Positions 34,707 to 43,563 of a stretch of DNA of 64,000 bases are shown here, one piece after another; within the stretch, counting starts at the first letter, position 1; every line of letters starts with the position of its first letter. The stretch lies in contig NZ_FTMX01000004.1 of assembly GCF_900156045.1 (NCBI RefSeq), forward strand, positions 62,001-126,000, in the 5' to 3' direction. The position numbers and the translations under genes were made by a program. The DNA is from Peribacillus simplex (lineage in GTDB: Bacteria > Bacillota > Bacilli > Bacillales > DSM-1321). The notes under the pieces were generated by a model. That model made no database searches, was not told where the DNA came from, and saw only the letters and a list, made by a program, of their open reading frames with translations.

Positions 34707-35705
34707 ATGTCAGTTATTTTAAAGGAAAAAATTCAAGGGCGTTCAGCTTGGAAAGGTATCGAACTAGCAAAAGATAATTCATGGATTTATTATTTGTCAG
34801 AGAAAACCCTTGCAGCTCTTGACAAGGCTGTATTACATGTTCAACAAAAAGGGTTAAAGGCACCAAATTTTAACAAGGAGGATTTCCTAATTCCTGATCT
34901 CGCTGATGAAATTGCCTATTTTGTTGACGAGCTGGAGAAAGGGAGAGGCTTTCTATTGATTCGTGGATTACCAATGGATCAATATACTGACGATGAAGCT
35001 AGTATCATTTACTGGGGTCTTGGACTTCACTTGGGCCTACCGATCACCCAAGGAAAAAAGGGTGAACTCTTAGGGCATATCAAAAACATGGGTAAAGACT
35101 TTAATGATAATACAACAGTAAGAGGTTACCAAACGAATGTAAGACTTGACTATCACACAGATCTCGCTGATGTTGTCGGATTACTATGTCTTCGTAAAGC
35201 GAAATCTGGCGGTTTAAGCAGCATCGCTAGTGCGATGTCTATCTATAATGAAATTCTGGATAATCACCCAGAGTACCTTGAAATTCTCTATCGTCCATTC
35301 GCCCATGATCTTCGTGGGGAAGAAGCACCAGGCCAATCTCCAGTAGTTCCATCACCAATCTTTAGCTATTACGATGGTAAATTAAGCTGCAGGTATATGC
35401 GTCAATATGTCGAATCAGCACAAACGAAAACAGGTATCTCTTTGTCGAAAGAGGAAATCGAAGCATTTAATTTTATAGATTCCCTTACTGCTGATAAAAA
35501 CTTTCATATTGATATGATGATGGAACCGGGTGATATGCAATTCGTTAATAATTATACCGTTTTTCATTCACGTACACTATTTGTAGATTATGAAGAAGAT
35601 GACCGCAAACGTCATTTATTAAGATTGTGGCTCATGATGCCAAATGGCCGAAAAATTGCACCAGGCTTCGAGTTTTATATAGGAGAAGCACCTGTAATTA
35701 GATAA
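34707..35705 (+). CDS. TauD/TfdA family dioxygenase, paralogue 2
   Basis: 332 residues, clearly homologous to paralogues 1 and 3 but the most diverged. The triad is kept (H150 and D152 in YHTDLAD, H287 in TVFHSRT) and so is RKRHLLRLWL. The substrate-side region differs (DYHTDLADVVGLLCLR where the others have LPFH.DGSDVVGLLSLR), and the C-terminal tail KTGK.GRGG present in the others is missing. This suggests a changed substrate. RBS AAAGGAGG is 8 nt before the ATG. No MFS partner follows. It has its own upstream region and a strong terminator. Confidence 0.87.
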   Translation: MSVILKEKIQGRSAWKGIELAKDNSWIYYLSEKTLAALDKAVLHVQQKGLKAPNFNKEDFLIPDLADEIAYFVDELEKGRGFLLIRGLPMDQYTDDEASIIYWGLGLHLGLPITQGKKGELLGHIKNMGKDFNDNTTVRGYQTNVRLDYHTDLADVVGLLCLRKAKSGGLSSIASAMSIYNEILDNHPEYLEILYRPFAHDLRGEEAPGQSPVVPSPIFSYYDGKLSCRYMRQYVESAQTKTGISLSKEEIEAFNFIDSLTADKNFHIDMMMEPGDMQFVNNYTVFHSRTLFVDYEEDDRKRHLLRLWLMMPNGRKIAPGFEFYIGEAPVIR

Positions 35706-35741
35706 AAACCGGTGGTAATAAAAATTACCAATATTTCTTTT

Positions 35742-35788
35742 ATGGTGATTTTATTCAAAGAAAATGATGAATAAAATCACCATTTTAT
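35742..35788 (+). terminator. Strong Rho-independent terminator
   Basis: A 16-bp perfect stem (ATGGTGATTTTATTCA with its complement) followed by TTTTATG, after TauD2. Confidence 0.85.
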
Positions 35789-35883
35789 GTTTTTATTTTG
35801 AAGTGAGAGTTTCGTGACAGGACTAATGGCTTCGCATATAGACTGGGTAATTTAAAAATAACCTGAAGTGAGGATGATGTTTT

Positions 35884-36831
35884 TTGGCAAATTTAGATCC
35901 GCAAGCAGAAAAATATTTACAAGCATATAATCATCTGCCACCTATTCATACTATGGATCATAATTCAGTAAGAGAGATGCTTTCTAAAGCACCGCGTCCT
36001 GCTGTAAAATTAGAACCGCTTTCAAAAGTTGAAGATTTCATGATTCCGGTAAGCCAGGATGAGACAATCAAATGTAGGGTATATATACCGGAAGGGCAAG
36101 GTCCTTTCCCTCTATTTATTTACTACCATGGTGGAGGATGGGTTCTAGGAGACATTGAATCAACGGATGCAAGCTGCCGAATGATAGCGAATCGAACGGG
36201 TAGTATTGTTGTATCCGTAAACTATCGTCTTTCTCCAGAGTATAAGTTTCCGACACCAGTTGAAGACGCCTATTCTGCATTGCAATGGGTTTTTGAAAAA
36301 GGGACTTCATTTAACGGAGAAGTTTCTCGATTGGTCGTTGGAGGGGATAGCGTAGGTGGAAATCTTGCGACTGTAGTTACGATGATGGCGAGAAACAAAA
36401 AAGGTCCAAACATCAATGCACAGGTCTTAATCTATCCTGCGACAAATCTCGAGTTCAATACGGAATCCCATCGAACCTTTGCAAAAGGATTTGGTCTTGA
36501 TCGCGAGCAGTTGATTTGGTTCCGAAATCATTATTTAAGGAATAATGACGACAGGTGTAATGAGTATGCTTCCCCCTTGCTCGCTCAAGATTTAAGTGGT
36601 CTCCCGCCAGCACTTGTTATTACAGCGGAAAATGATGTACTTAGGGATGAAGGAATGGCCTATGCTGAACGACTGAAAGATTTTGGTGTTCAAGTTGAAT
36701 ATGAATGTGAACCGGGGATGGTCCACGGTTTTTTTGCACAAATGGCCATTTTCTCAAAGAACATAGAATTGACTGTTTCTAAGATCGAGAAGTTCTTGAG
36801 TTCTTTAAAATATACAATAGGGATAGATTGA
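35884..36831 (+). CDS. Alpha/beta hydrolase, HSL-type esterase/lipase
   Basis: A 315-residue esterase of the hormone-sensitive-lipase group. The oxyanion motif HGGG (H82, YYHGGGWVLGD) and the nucleophile S156 in VVGGDSVGGNLA are visible. The acid lies in ITAENDVLRDEG and the histidine in GMVHGFFAQM. VSVNYRLSPEYKFPTPVEDA is the family strand. Cytoplasmic, no signal peptide. The TTG start follows TGAGGATG. It probably releases the acid substrate of the pathway from an ester. It lies between TauD2 and a convergent SDR gene, with its own terminator. Confidence 0.88.
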   Translation: MANLDPQAEKYLQAYNHLPPIHTMDHNSVREMLSKAPRPAVKLEPLSKVEDFMIPVSQDETIKCRVYIPEGQGPFPLFIYYHGGGWVLGDIESTDASCRMIANRTGSIVVSVNYRLSPEYKFPTPVEDAYSALQWVFEKGTSFNGEVSRLVVGGDSVGGNLATVVTMMARNKKGPNINAQVLIYPATNLEFNTESHRTFAKGFGLDREQLIWFRNHYLRNNDDRCNEYASPLLAQDLSGLPPALVITAENDVLRDEGMAYAERLKDFGVQVEYECEPGMVHGFFAQMAIFSKNIELTVSKIEKFLSSLKYTIGID

Positions 36832-36849
36832 AAGTAAATGTTCTAAATG

Positions 36850-36884
36850 AAGCGAGCCTCAGATTTTAGTGAGGCTCGCTTTTT
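36850..36884 (+). terminator. Rho-independent terminator
   Basis: AAGCGAGCCTC pairs with GAGGCTCGCTT, followed by TTTT, after the esterase gene. Confidence 0.85.
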
Positions 36885-36958
36885 AAAATAACCTATTTAA
36901 TTTTTAAATGGAGATTATTGATAATCAACGAAACAGTAACAAAAGCAACCCTAGGCAT

Positions 36959-37732
36959 TTAGTAATAAACGGTATTTCCGATTCCACCGGTTACCGAAAT
37001 GACATCGCCAGTTATCGATGCTGCCAAAGGTGAGGCTAGGAAGGTAACGACATAAGCAATTTCCTCTGGTGTAATCAAGCGGCCGAGGGCATTCATTGAT
37101 GCTGCCTGGCGTATAGTTTCCTCATTAGTGACACGGCCTCTAAATGTTTCCGTATCGACAATCCCTGGATAAACAGCATTGACAGTAATTCCGTGCTTTC
37201 CTAATTCTATTGATGCGGATTTTGTCATATGGACAACAGATGCATTACGAGGACCGGAACTAAAATAATTGCCGCCAATTCTAGCTGCCAGACCACTAAT
37301 ATTGATAATACGTCCCCAATTATTTTGGATCATATAAGGAGCAACAGCCCGGACACAACGAAAATAGCCCATATACTTTTCTTCAAAATCTTTCAAGATA
37401 AGTTCATCTTTAATGCTGTTAAAGTCCTCTGGTTCATGGCCCCCGACACGGGCTCCACTGTTGATTAAAATATCAATGCTTCCCATTTCTGCTGCTGATT
37501 TTTCAACTAAATTTAGGATGGAGTCAGGATCATTAGTATCTGCCACGATCGGATAAATATTTCTGTTGGTTTCTTTGGACAATTCGTCTGCTGCATTCTT
37601 TAGTGAAGATTCGTTTCTTGAACAAATCGTACAATCCACACCTTCCAAAGCCAACTGACGGGCAATGGCTTTGCCAATCCCCCTGCTTCCTCCAACGATA
37701 AGTGCTTTTTTTTCAGATAATTTCAATTCCAT
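36959..37732 (-). CDS. SDR oxidoreductase lacking the usual catalytic tyrosine
   Basis: A 257-residue classical-length SDR: VGGSRGIGKAIARQLALEG (cofactor), LINSGARVGG (instead of NNAG), INISGLAARIGG (serine), and a FabG-like end PEEIAYVVTFLASPLAASIT with the GGIGNT tail. In the active-site helix the standard YxxxK is replaced by SSGPRNASVVHMTKS, so the general-acid tyrosine is missing, as in an SDR subgroup with a GPRNA motif. Its activity may therefore be atypical. RBS AGGAGG is 8 nt before the ATG. It is transcribed leftwards from regulon promoter B, divergent from the TauD3 operon. Confidence 0.82.
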   Translation of the reverse strand: MELKLSEKKALIVGGSRGIGKAIARQLALEGVDCTICSRNESSLKNAADELSKETNRNIYPIVADTNDPDSILNLVEKSAAEMGSIDILINSGARVGGHEPEDFNSIKDELILKDFEEKYMGYFRCVRAVAPYMIQNNWGRIINISGLAARIGGNYFSSGPRNASVVHMTKSASIELGKHGITVNAVYPGIVDTETFRGRVTNEETIRQAASMNALGRLITPEEIAYVVTFLASPLAASITGDVISVTGGIGNTVYY

Positions 37733-37816
37733 TGTTCAACCTCCTGTTTCGAATTAACTTGTATTAGACTCTGATCGAAAGTGATTTATTGGAATATTTA
37801 ATCATTTCTATCTTTG

Positions 37817-37873
37817 ATTTTATCTATAAATGATAATTATATAAAATTAAAGATATTAAATTGCACTTAAGTT
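37817..37873 (-). promoter_or_regulatory. Regulon promoter B (SDR, minus strand)
   Basis: On the minus strand, AACTTA (37873-37868), dyad TTTAATATCTTTAAT (37860-37846), 23 nt, -10 TAAAAT (37822-37817). The spacing is identical to promoter A. Confidence 0.68.
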
Positions 37874-37956
37874 TTATTAATATAATAATGTTTGTTGTAA
37901 AATTGCCATGTATAATGGAGTTGTATTTTCCATTTATTAGTAGAGTTTATTTGCAA

Positions 37957-38000
37957 ATTAAAAATTTTAATTTTATTTAACTGAAAATTATGAATATAAT
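37957..38000 (+). promoter_or_regulatory. Regulon promoter C (TauD3-MFS2)
   Basis: Dyad ATTAAAAATTTTAAT (37957-37971), 23 nt, -10 TATAAT (37995-38000). It sits back to back with promoter B in the same intergenic space. Confidence 0.7.
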
Positions 38001-38033
38001 TAACGGAATAACATTTATTACAGTCAGAAGCTA

Positions 38034-38049
38034 TTTAAAGCGCTTCCAT
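38034..38049 (+). promoter_or_regulatory. cre-like site downstream of promoter C
   Basis: TTTAAAGCGCTTCCAT matches the CcpA consensus WTGNAARCGNWWNCAW at all but one position (T for G at the third). It lies 34 bp past the -10, a roadblock position. Confidence 0.5.
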
Positions 38050-38209
38050 GAAAATAGAGGGGGGAACAAGGAACATCATTTATTAAGGAATAATTGTTTG
38101 TAAAAGGGTTTGAAGATAGTGGCAGTCGCTTTTAAGTAGGATAACAGCCCAGACTTTTTCATTAGGTACTATAGTTAAAATTGAAATAGAAAACGAAGGA
38201 GGATTCTCG

Positions 38210-39265
38210 GTGCCGTCTATTTTAAAGGAAAAAATTCAAGGACCAGTAGCTTGGAAAGGTATTGATTTAGCTAAAGATGATTCATGGATTTATTATTTGT
38301 CAGAGAAAACGATCGCAGTTCTTGAAAGCGCTTTATTCTATGTGAAACAAAAAGGGTTAAAGGCACCTGATTTTAACAAGGAGGACTTTCCAATTCCGGA
38401 TCTTTCTGACGAAATAGCCTACTTTATAGACGAGCTGGAAAATGGGAGAGGATTTCTATTTATTCGTGGCTTACCAATTGAAAAGTATACCGATGAAGAA
38501 GCAAGCATCATTTACTGGGGTCTCGGAGTCCACCTGGGCATCCCGGTAACGCAAAATGCAAAAGGTGATCTATTAGGACATGTTGTTGACCAAGGTCTCG
38601 ACATTAATGATTCAAATGTACGTGGTTACCAAACGAATGCTTATCTTCCCTTTCACCCAGATGGATCTGACGTAGTCGGATTATTAAGTCTTCGAAAAGC
38701 TAAATCTGGCGGTTACAGTAGTATCGTAAGTTCCATAGCGGTTTACAATGAAATTCTGGATAGGTACCCAGAGTATCTTGGAATTCTCTATCTTCCATAT
38801 TACTTGGATCGTCGCGGTGAGGAAACACCTGGTGAATCGCCTGTTTATTCATCACCAATATTTAGTTATTACGAAGGTAAATTAAGCTGCAGATATAACC
38901 GCGGATATGTCGAATCGGCACAAGCGAAAACAGGTAGATATTTGTCAAAAGTTGAAACTGAAGCATATGACTTAATAGATTCCCTTCTATATGATGAAAA
39001 AATGCATATTGATATGATGATGGAACCGGGTGATATGCAATTTGTTAATAATTATACTGTTCTTCATTCACGTACTGTATATGAAGACTATGAAGAACCC
39101 GAGCGCAAACGTCATTTATTAAGATTGTGGCTCACGATGCCAAATGGGAGAGAAATTGCGCCAAACTTCGCGATGTTCATTGATGAGAAAACAGGGAAAG
39201 CGGGTCGCGGCGGTATTCCGGTACGTGAAAAAACAGCTGGGGGTATTGCAGAAAAAAAGAGGTAA
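38210..39265 (+). CDS. TauD/TfdA family dioxygenase, paralogue 3
   Basis: 351 residues, very close to paralogue 1 including the C-terminal tail (KTGKAGRGGIP). The Fe triad H149/D151 (LPFHPDGSD) and H286 (VLHSRT) and RKRHLLRLWL are intact. The GTG start is supported by GAAGGAGG 9 nt upstream. It is followed by MFS paralogue 2, exactly as TauD1 is followed by MFS1, so the pair was duplicated as a cassette. Expressed from regulon promoter C. Confidence 0.88.
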   Translation: MPSILKEKIQGPVAWKGIDLAKDDSWIYYLSEKTIAVLESALFYVKQKGLKAPDFNKEDFPIPDLSDEIAYFIDELENGRGFLFIRGLPIEKYTDEEASIIYWGLGVHLGIPVTQNAKGDLLGHVVDQGLDINDSNVRGYQTNAYLPFHPDGSDVVGLLSLRKAKSGGYSSIVSSIAVYNEILDRYPEYLGILYLPYYLDRRGEETPGESPVYSSPIFSYYEGKLSCRYNRGYVESAQAKTGRYLSKVETEAYDLIDSLLYDEKMHIDMMMEPGDMQFVNNYTVLHSRTVYEDYEEPERKRHLLRLWLTMPNGREIAPNFAMFIDEKTGKAGRGGIPVREKTAGGIAEKKR

Positions 39266-39381
39266 TGTGTTTTATAAATATAAAGAGTTCAGACGAGGTT
39301 AAGAATGGAAGGTTTTACCTTTAGAAACTATTAAAGCACCAATTGATTCATGTTAACGGAATAGAAGGGGCGATTATTAAT

Positions 39382-40671
39382 TTGAAAACACCTAAATATT
39401 CTTGGATCATATTATTAATTCTTGTAGCTTCCGGCATGATCAACCAGGTTGATAAAATTATCATTGGTTTGGTTTCTGTTCCTCTCATGGAAGAGTTACA
39501 TTTAAGTCCTTCACAATGGGGAATTGTCGGCAGTTCGTTCTTTTGGTTCTTTACCTTTTCCTCTTTCATTCTAGGAGGAATGGCCGATTCAAGAAATACG
39601 AAAAAAATGTTTACTTGGATCTCGTTTGTATGGTTGATTGTTCAATTTACCACACCTTTTGTTTCCAGTCTGTCTTTGCTAGTAATGACAAGAATGGTCT
39701 TGGGAGCAGGAGAAGGTCCTGCCGTTGCTATATCAACTTCAATAATAGGAAAATGGTTCCCTAAACATAGACATGGTATAGGCTTTGGCGCTGTCCTCTT
39801 TGGTGCAACAATCGGGCCCGCGATTGCTTCGCCATTATTAATCTCCTTGATCAATGGATATGGGTGGAGATCTGCTTTTATAGCAATGGGGATTGTTGGA
39901 CTAATGGTGCTAGTTTTATGGTTGATTCTTGGTAAAGAAAGCCCAAAAGAAATCGGTTCGTATGCTTTTGATCAAGAAGATGAGCACTCAGTAATTTCTT
40001 CTAATGTTTCTTGGCGTCAGTTTCTTCCGTATCTTTTATCTAAAAATTTTATTTTTACCGTTTTGTGTGCAGGGTGTGCCTATTGGTTATTGTCAGTTCA
40101 AGCGATATGGTTTCCTGCATATTTTACCGAAATTCAACATTTTGATGGGAAAATGTTAAAACTTGCAGTGTCTTTACCTTTTCTTTTTGCTGCCATTTGC
40201 CAAATTGTATTTGCCTTGTTATCGGATAGGCTTTATCGCAAAACAGGAGATATTCGTAAAGCACGAATAAATGTTGCAGGGATTACGATGGTGCTATCCG
40301 CTATTTGTTTATTTCTTGCAAATGCCTTTAATTCTAGTGCTATCTCCATTCTATTCTTCATCCTTGCTCCGGGTCTTGCGGTTGTTATTCTTTCACTCGC
40401 ACCAGCCATATTAATGGAATTCTTTTCTCCCAAAAACATTGGAAAGGCTCAAGGGGCCTATGTTGCTCTATCAAGTTCAGCAAGCATCATTGCTCCGCTC
40501 ATATTCGGGTATTTTATCCAGTATGCAGCAACTGAGGCAATTGGATATGGTTATGGCTTCCAAGTAACTTCTATGGTCATGTTCGTAATCGGATTATTGT
40601 TTTGGAACATTGTCCGTCCCGCGAAACGAAGTCAAACAACGGTAAAACCTGAGGAACAAGTTATTGTATAA
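39382..40671 (+). CDS. MFS transporter (anion:cation symporter type), paralogue 2
   Basis: About 430 residues, homologous to MFS1 (33247) along its whole length: TPKYSWIILLILVASGMINQ, FFWFFTFSSFILGGMADSRN, GAGEGPAVAISTSIIGKWFP. The TTG at 39382, preceded by AGAAGGGG, matches the start of MFS1; the longer frame from 39343 adds residues without homology. It forms a cassette with TauD3. Transport of an organic anion with H+ or Na+ is the family role; small differences in helices 4-5 may change specificity. Confidence 0.86.
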   Translation: MKTPKYSWIILLILVASGMINQVDKIIIGLVSVPLMEELHLSPSQWGIVGSSFFWFFTFSSFILGGMADSRNTKKMFTWISFVWLIVQFTTPFVSSLSLLVMTRMVLGAGEGPAVAISTSIIGKWFPKHRHGIGFGAVLFGATIGPAIASPLLISLINGYGWRSAFIAMGIVGLMVLVLWLILGKESPKEIGSYAFDQEDEHSVISSNVSWRQFLPYLLSKNFIFTVLCAGCAYWLLSVQAIWFPAYFTEIQHFDGKMLKLAVSLPFLFAAICQIVFALLSDRLYRKTGDIRKARINVAGITMVLSAICLFLANAFNSSAISILFFILAPGLAVVILSLAPAILMEFFSPKNIGKAQGAYVALSSSASIIAPLIFGYFIQYAATEAIGYGYGFQVTSMVMFVIGLLFWNIVRPAKRSQTTVKPEEQVIV

Positions 40672-40707
40672 AAATCATTATAGGTGAATCAAGGAGGGAA
40701 ATAAACT

Positions 40708-40863
40708 ATGTGTAAAAATGAAAAGGCCGTTTCTGAGATGGACTGTTGTGTATTGTGTCATGAAGAATTAGCTATTATGGAGCAAAATCGGAGTAAGTGC
40801 TGGAGTTGTCAGGATAAGATATCCGAGACTTACGCTGATGATCATATTGAAGTGGATGATTAA
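40708..40863 (+). CDS. 51-residue Cys-rich (zinc-ribbon-like) protein
   Basis: A short gene with a perfect RBS (AAGGAGGG, 7 nt before ATG). It encodes MCKNEKAVSEMDCCVLCHEE, then a helix and KCWSCQDKISE. The two CxxC pairs (CVLC and CWSC, 20 residues apart) form a typical treble-clef or ribbon-like zinc site, and the tail is acidic. It sits between MFS2 and the CoA-transferase genes and probably ends the TauD3-MFS2 transcript. No family is recognised. It might regulate or chaperone a partner, but this is not known. Confidence 0.7.
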   Translation: MCKNEKAVSEMDCCVLCHEELAIMEQNRSKCWSCQDKISETYADDHIEVDD

Positions 40864-40867
40864 GTAT

Positions 40868-40909
40868 ATTAAAGTTTAATTTTAATTAATTGATACTTAT
40901 GAGTGTAAT
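40868..40909 (+). promoter_or_regulatory. Regulon promoter D (CoA-transferase)
   Basis: ATTAAA-G-TTTAAT (40868-40880), 23 nt, -10 TGTAAT (40904-40909). The dyad's spacer is 1 nt instead of 3, but the distance from its 3' edge to the -10 is unchanged. Confidence 0.62.
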
Positions 40910-40962
40910 TTATACTTTAAAAAATTCTGATAATTAAGTTAATTATGCAGGGAGTGAAAATA

Positions 40963-41685
40963 TTGGCTGTGCAAGGAAAGTTAAACTCAACATTTCTTGA
41001 AGCGATTCAAGATATTAAAGATGGTGCAACCATCATTGTTGGTGGGTTTGGTCTGACGGGAATTCCGGAGAATCTAATTCTAGCATTGCGTGAAAAAGGG
41101 ACAAAAGACCTAACGATTGTCAGTAACAATTGTGGGGTGGATGATTGGGGATTGGGTTTACTGCTTGCCAATAAACAGATTAAGAAAATGGTGGCAAGCT
41201 ATGTAGGTGAGAATAAGATCTTTGAAAAGCAATTTTTAAGTGGGGAATTGGAAGTAGAGCTTGTTCCCCAGGGTACACTGGCGGAAAGAATTCGGGCAGG
41301 AGGAGCTGGCATCCCTGGATTCTATACGCCGACTGGCGTGGGTACACCGATTGCAGAGGGCAAAGAGCACCGATTATTTAATGGAAGAACGCATATTCTT
41401 GAAGAAGGAATTGTTGGGGATTTTGCCTTCGTCAAGGCATGGAAAGGTGAACCGTTAGGAAATCTTGTTTACCGGAAGACAGCGAGGAATTTTAATCCAC
41501 TAGCAGCAACGGCAGGCAGGATAACGATCGCCGAAGTGGAGCAAATGGTTGAAGTAGGTGATCTTGATCCGGATGAGATTCATACACCTGGGGTTTATGT
41601 CCAAAGGATATTGGAAGGTGAAAATTATGTAAAAAGAATTGAACGCCGTACCGTCATACCTACTAAACTTACCTTTAAAGGGTAA
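40963..41685 (+). CDS. scoA: 3-oxoacid CoA-transferase subunit A
   Basis: About 240 residues of the class I CoA-transferase alpha subunit. It has the [20 protein letters not shown] motif near the N-terminus, [16 protein letters not shown] and the [20 protein letters not shown] segment. With subunit B it moves CoA from succinyl-CoA (or another donor) to a 3-oxoacid such as acetoacetate. TTG 40963 is chosen because AGGGAGTG precedes it at the usual distance; the ATG at 40945 lies before that RBS. It is followed by subunit B 45 bp downstream and is controlled by regulon promoter D. Confidence 0.88.
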   Translation: MAVQGKLNSTFLEAIQDIKDGATIIVGGFGLTGIPENLILALREKGTKDLTIVSNNCGVDDWGLGLLLANKQIKKMVASYVGENKIFEKQFLSGELEVELVPQGTLAERIRAGGAGIPGFYTPTGVGTPIAEGKEHRLFNGRTHILEEGIVGDFAFVKAWKGEPLGNLVYRKTARNFNPLAATAGRITIAEVEQMVEVGDLDPDEIHTPGVYVQRILEGENYVKRIERRTVIPTKLTFKG

Positions 41686-41730
41686 CTTACCGCAAAAATT
41701 ACTATGCAATTTTTCAGGAGGATTAACAGT

Positions 41731-42438
41731 ATGGATACCAGGACAAAAATCATTAAGCGTGCGGTTCTAGAGATTCAAAATGGTATGAACGTGAATCTAG
41801 GAATTGGAATGCCTACTTTACTTGCGAACGAAATACCGAAAGAATTACATGTATTATTGCAATCTGAAAATGGGTTGCTTGGCATCGGACCTTATCCAGT
41901 TGAAGGGATGGAAGATCCTGATCTTATTAACGCAGGGAAAGAAACGGTTACAGCGATAATCGGTGGATCTTTCTTTGACAGTGCTGAGTCCTTTGCTATG
42001 ATTCGTGGGGGACACATTGATCTGGCTATCCTGGGAGGTATGGAGGTTTCCGAACAAGGTGACTTGGCGAATTGGATGATCCCGGGAAAATTGGTCAAAG
42101 GGATGGGTGGTGCGATGGATCTTGTCCATGGTGCCAAAAGAATTGTGGTTATAATGGAGCACACCAATAAATACAATGAATCCAAAATCAAAAAAAGCTG
42201 TTCCCTTCCATTGACAGGTCAAAAGGTTGTAAATCGGCTGATTACTGACTTGGCTGTATTTGATTTTACTCACGAGGGAATGATTCTCACGGAAACTCAA
42301 GAAGGTGTTTCACTTGATGAAGTGATAGAAAAGACGGAGGCTTCTTTTACGATCAGCGCCAATTTGACATGTGGTAAAGGGGATCGCCAAAAGACATCTA
42401 TTACAAGGAAAAGAGATAACACTGCTCATTCCTGTTAG
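41731..42438 (+). CDS. scoB: 3-oxoacid CoA-transferase subunit B
   Basis: 235 residues. VNLGIGMPTLLANEI and the catalytic glutamate E46 in QSENGLLGIGPYP (the residue that forms the CoA thioester in this family) are present, then IRGGHIDLAILGGMEVSEQG and KGMGGAMDLVHGAKRIVVIM. A strong RBS (CAGGAGG) is 8 nt before ATG 41731. Partner of the upstream subunit A. In region 2 this enzyme and the thiolase at 51284 would convert acetoacetate to acetyl-CoA. The C-terminus is about 20 residues longer than usual and basic. Confidence 0.88.
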   Translation: MDTRTKIIKRAVLEIQNGMNVNLGIGMPTLLANEIPKELHVLLQSENGLLGIGPYPVEGMEDPDLINAGKETVTAIIGGSFFDSAESFAMIRGGHIDLAILGGMEVSEQGDLANWMIPGKLVKGMGGAMDLVHGAKRIVVIMEHTNKYNESKIKKSCSLPLTGQKVVNRLITDLAVFDFTHEGMILTETQEGVSLDEVIEKTEASFTISANLTCGKGDRQKTSITRKRDNTAHSC

Positions 42439-42458
42439 GGGAGAGATATAGATATTTA

Positions 42459-42510
42459 AAAAGAGAAGCTTTTTCGCCCACCTTGGAACGAAGAACCTTC
42501 TCTTTTTTTT
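42459..42510. terminator. Terminator between convergent genes
   Basis: AAAAGAGAAG pairs with CTTCTCTTTT and is followed by a long T run. It serves the CoA-transferase operon and, in reverse, the LysR gene. Confidence 0.7.
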
Positions 42511-42515
42511 CTTTT

Positions 42516-43421
42516 TTAATTCTTAATTATTTCTGATTTTAAATAATGAATATATTTGTTGGCAAAAGTGGACAAATGTTTATTCTCTGATCGAACTAAC
42601 CCTAAAGAAATATTTACAGTCGGATGATAGACCAAATCAATTGGAACGATATCGCCATTAATGATAAGGGGATAGTTTTTCATTACGAAATCAGGAGCAA
42701 ATGTAATTGCCAAGTTTTCATTGATCGCTTGGAGAACTCCATCCATATTATTTGAAGTAAATAAGATTTTCAAGGGCTTATATTTATGAAAGAAATCTTG
42801 TACAAAATACTGCATGAATTCACCCTTATATGTAACGAGAGTTTGATCAAGAATATCTTGGGGAGTTATAGTGCCAAGAATGGCTAAGGGAGAATGCTTA
42901 GAAACATATACTTTCTGCTTTCCTTCGATTAATGCTTCAAAAGCTATTCCTTCCATGTTTATGTTCAAATCACTTGAATACGTAATAAGTCCAATGTCAG
43001 TCTTATGCTGTCGAACATCTTCAATTACAGCAGATCCACTTTTATCGGAAACCTCCAAATTCACGTGTGGATAATCATGTCTAAATAATGCAATCGCTTT
43101 TACCAGGAACGTCATCAATCCGGGTAATGACGATATTTTTAGTTCCCCCACTTCCGTGGAATTCAATAAGTTAGCAGTCACTTTTATTTCCTCAAGTTTT
43201 TTTTGTACTTCATAGGCGAGTTTCAGAATGATTCTTCCTTCATCGGTTGGGACAGCACCATGTCCCCGTGACCGCTTAAGAACTTTTATCCCCAGCTCCT
43301 TTTCCAGGTTGGTTATGGACTGGCTGATGTTGGATTGAGTCACATGGAGATTCTGTGCTGCGATGGACAGAGAACTGTATTTTGCGACTTCTACGATATA
43401 TAGTAATTGTTCAATATTCAT
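42516..43421 (-). CDS. LysR family regulator, candidate master regulator of region 2
   Basis: About 301 residues. The HTH (YIVEVAKYSSLSIAAQNLHV, TQSNISQSITNLEKELGIKV) and effector domain (from about residue 92; ISSLPGLMTFLVKAIALFRH, TDIGLITYSSDLNINMEG) are complete, CysB/CynR-like. ATG 43421 has AAGGAG 7 nt upstream and is preferred over 43427. It is divergent from an SDR gene, and regulon site E lies between them. Since LysR proteins bind T-N11-A dyads and activate promoters lacking a -35, it is the best candidate to bind all seven shared sites (inference). Confidence 0.87.
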   Translation of the reverse strand: MNIEQLLYIVEVAKYSSLSIAAQNLHVTQSNISQSITNLEKELGIKVLKRSRGHGAVPTDEGRIILKLAYEVQKKLEEIKVTANLLNSTEVGELKISSLPGLMTFLVKAIALFRHDYPHVNLEVSDKSGSAVIEDVRQHKTDIGLITYSSDLNINMEGIAFEALIEGKQKVYVSKHSPLAILGTITPQDILDQTLVTYKGEFMQYFVQDFFHKYKPLKILFTSNNMDGVLQAINENLAITFAPDFVMKNYPLIINGDIVPIDLVYHPTVNISLGLVRSENKHLSTFANKYIHYLKSEIIKN

Positions 43422-43448
43422 GACCATTCTCCTTTTTAATATTAGTAA

Positions 43449-43506
43449 TACTTACTTGCCACATTAAAATCTTTAATTTTATTTAATTATAATTTATTAG
43501 TATAAT
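43449..43506 (+). promoter_or_regulatory. Regulon promoter E (SDR, next to lysR)
   Basis: TACTTA (43449-43454), dyad ATTAAAATCTTTAAT (43463-43477, identical to promoter A), 23 nt, -10 TATAAT (43501-43506). Similarity to promoter A extends over about 100 bp. Confidence 0.72.
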
Positions 43507-43563
43507 CAATATCAATAATATTTAAAAATCTTTGAATATTCTAAAAATGGGAGGAGAACTAGA

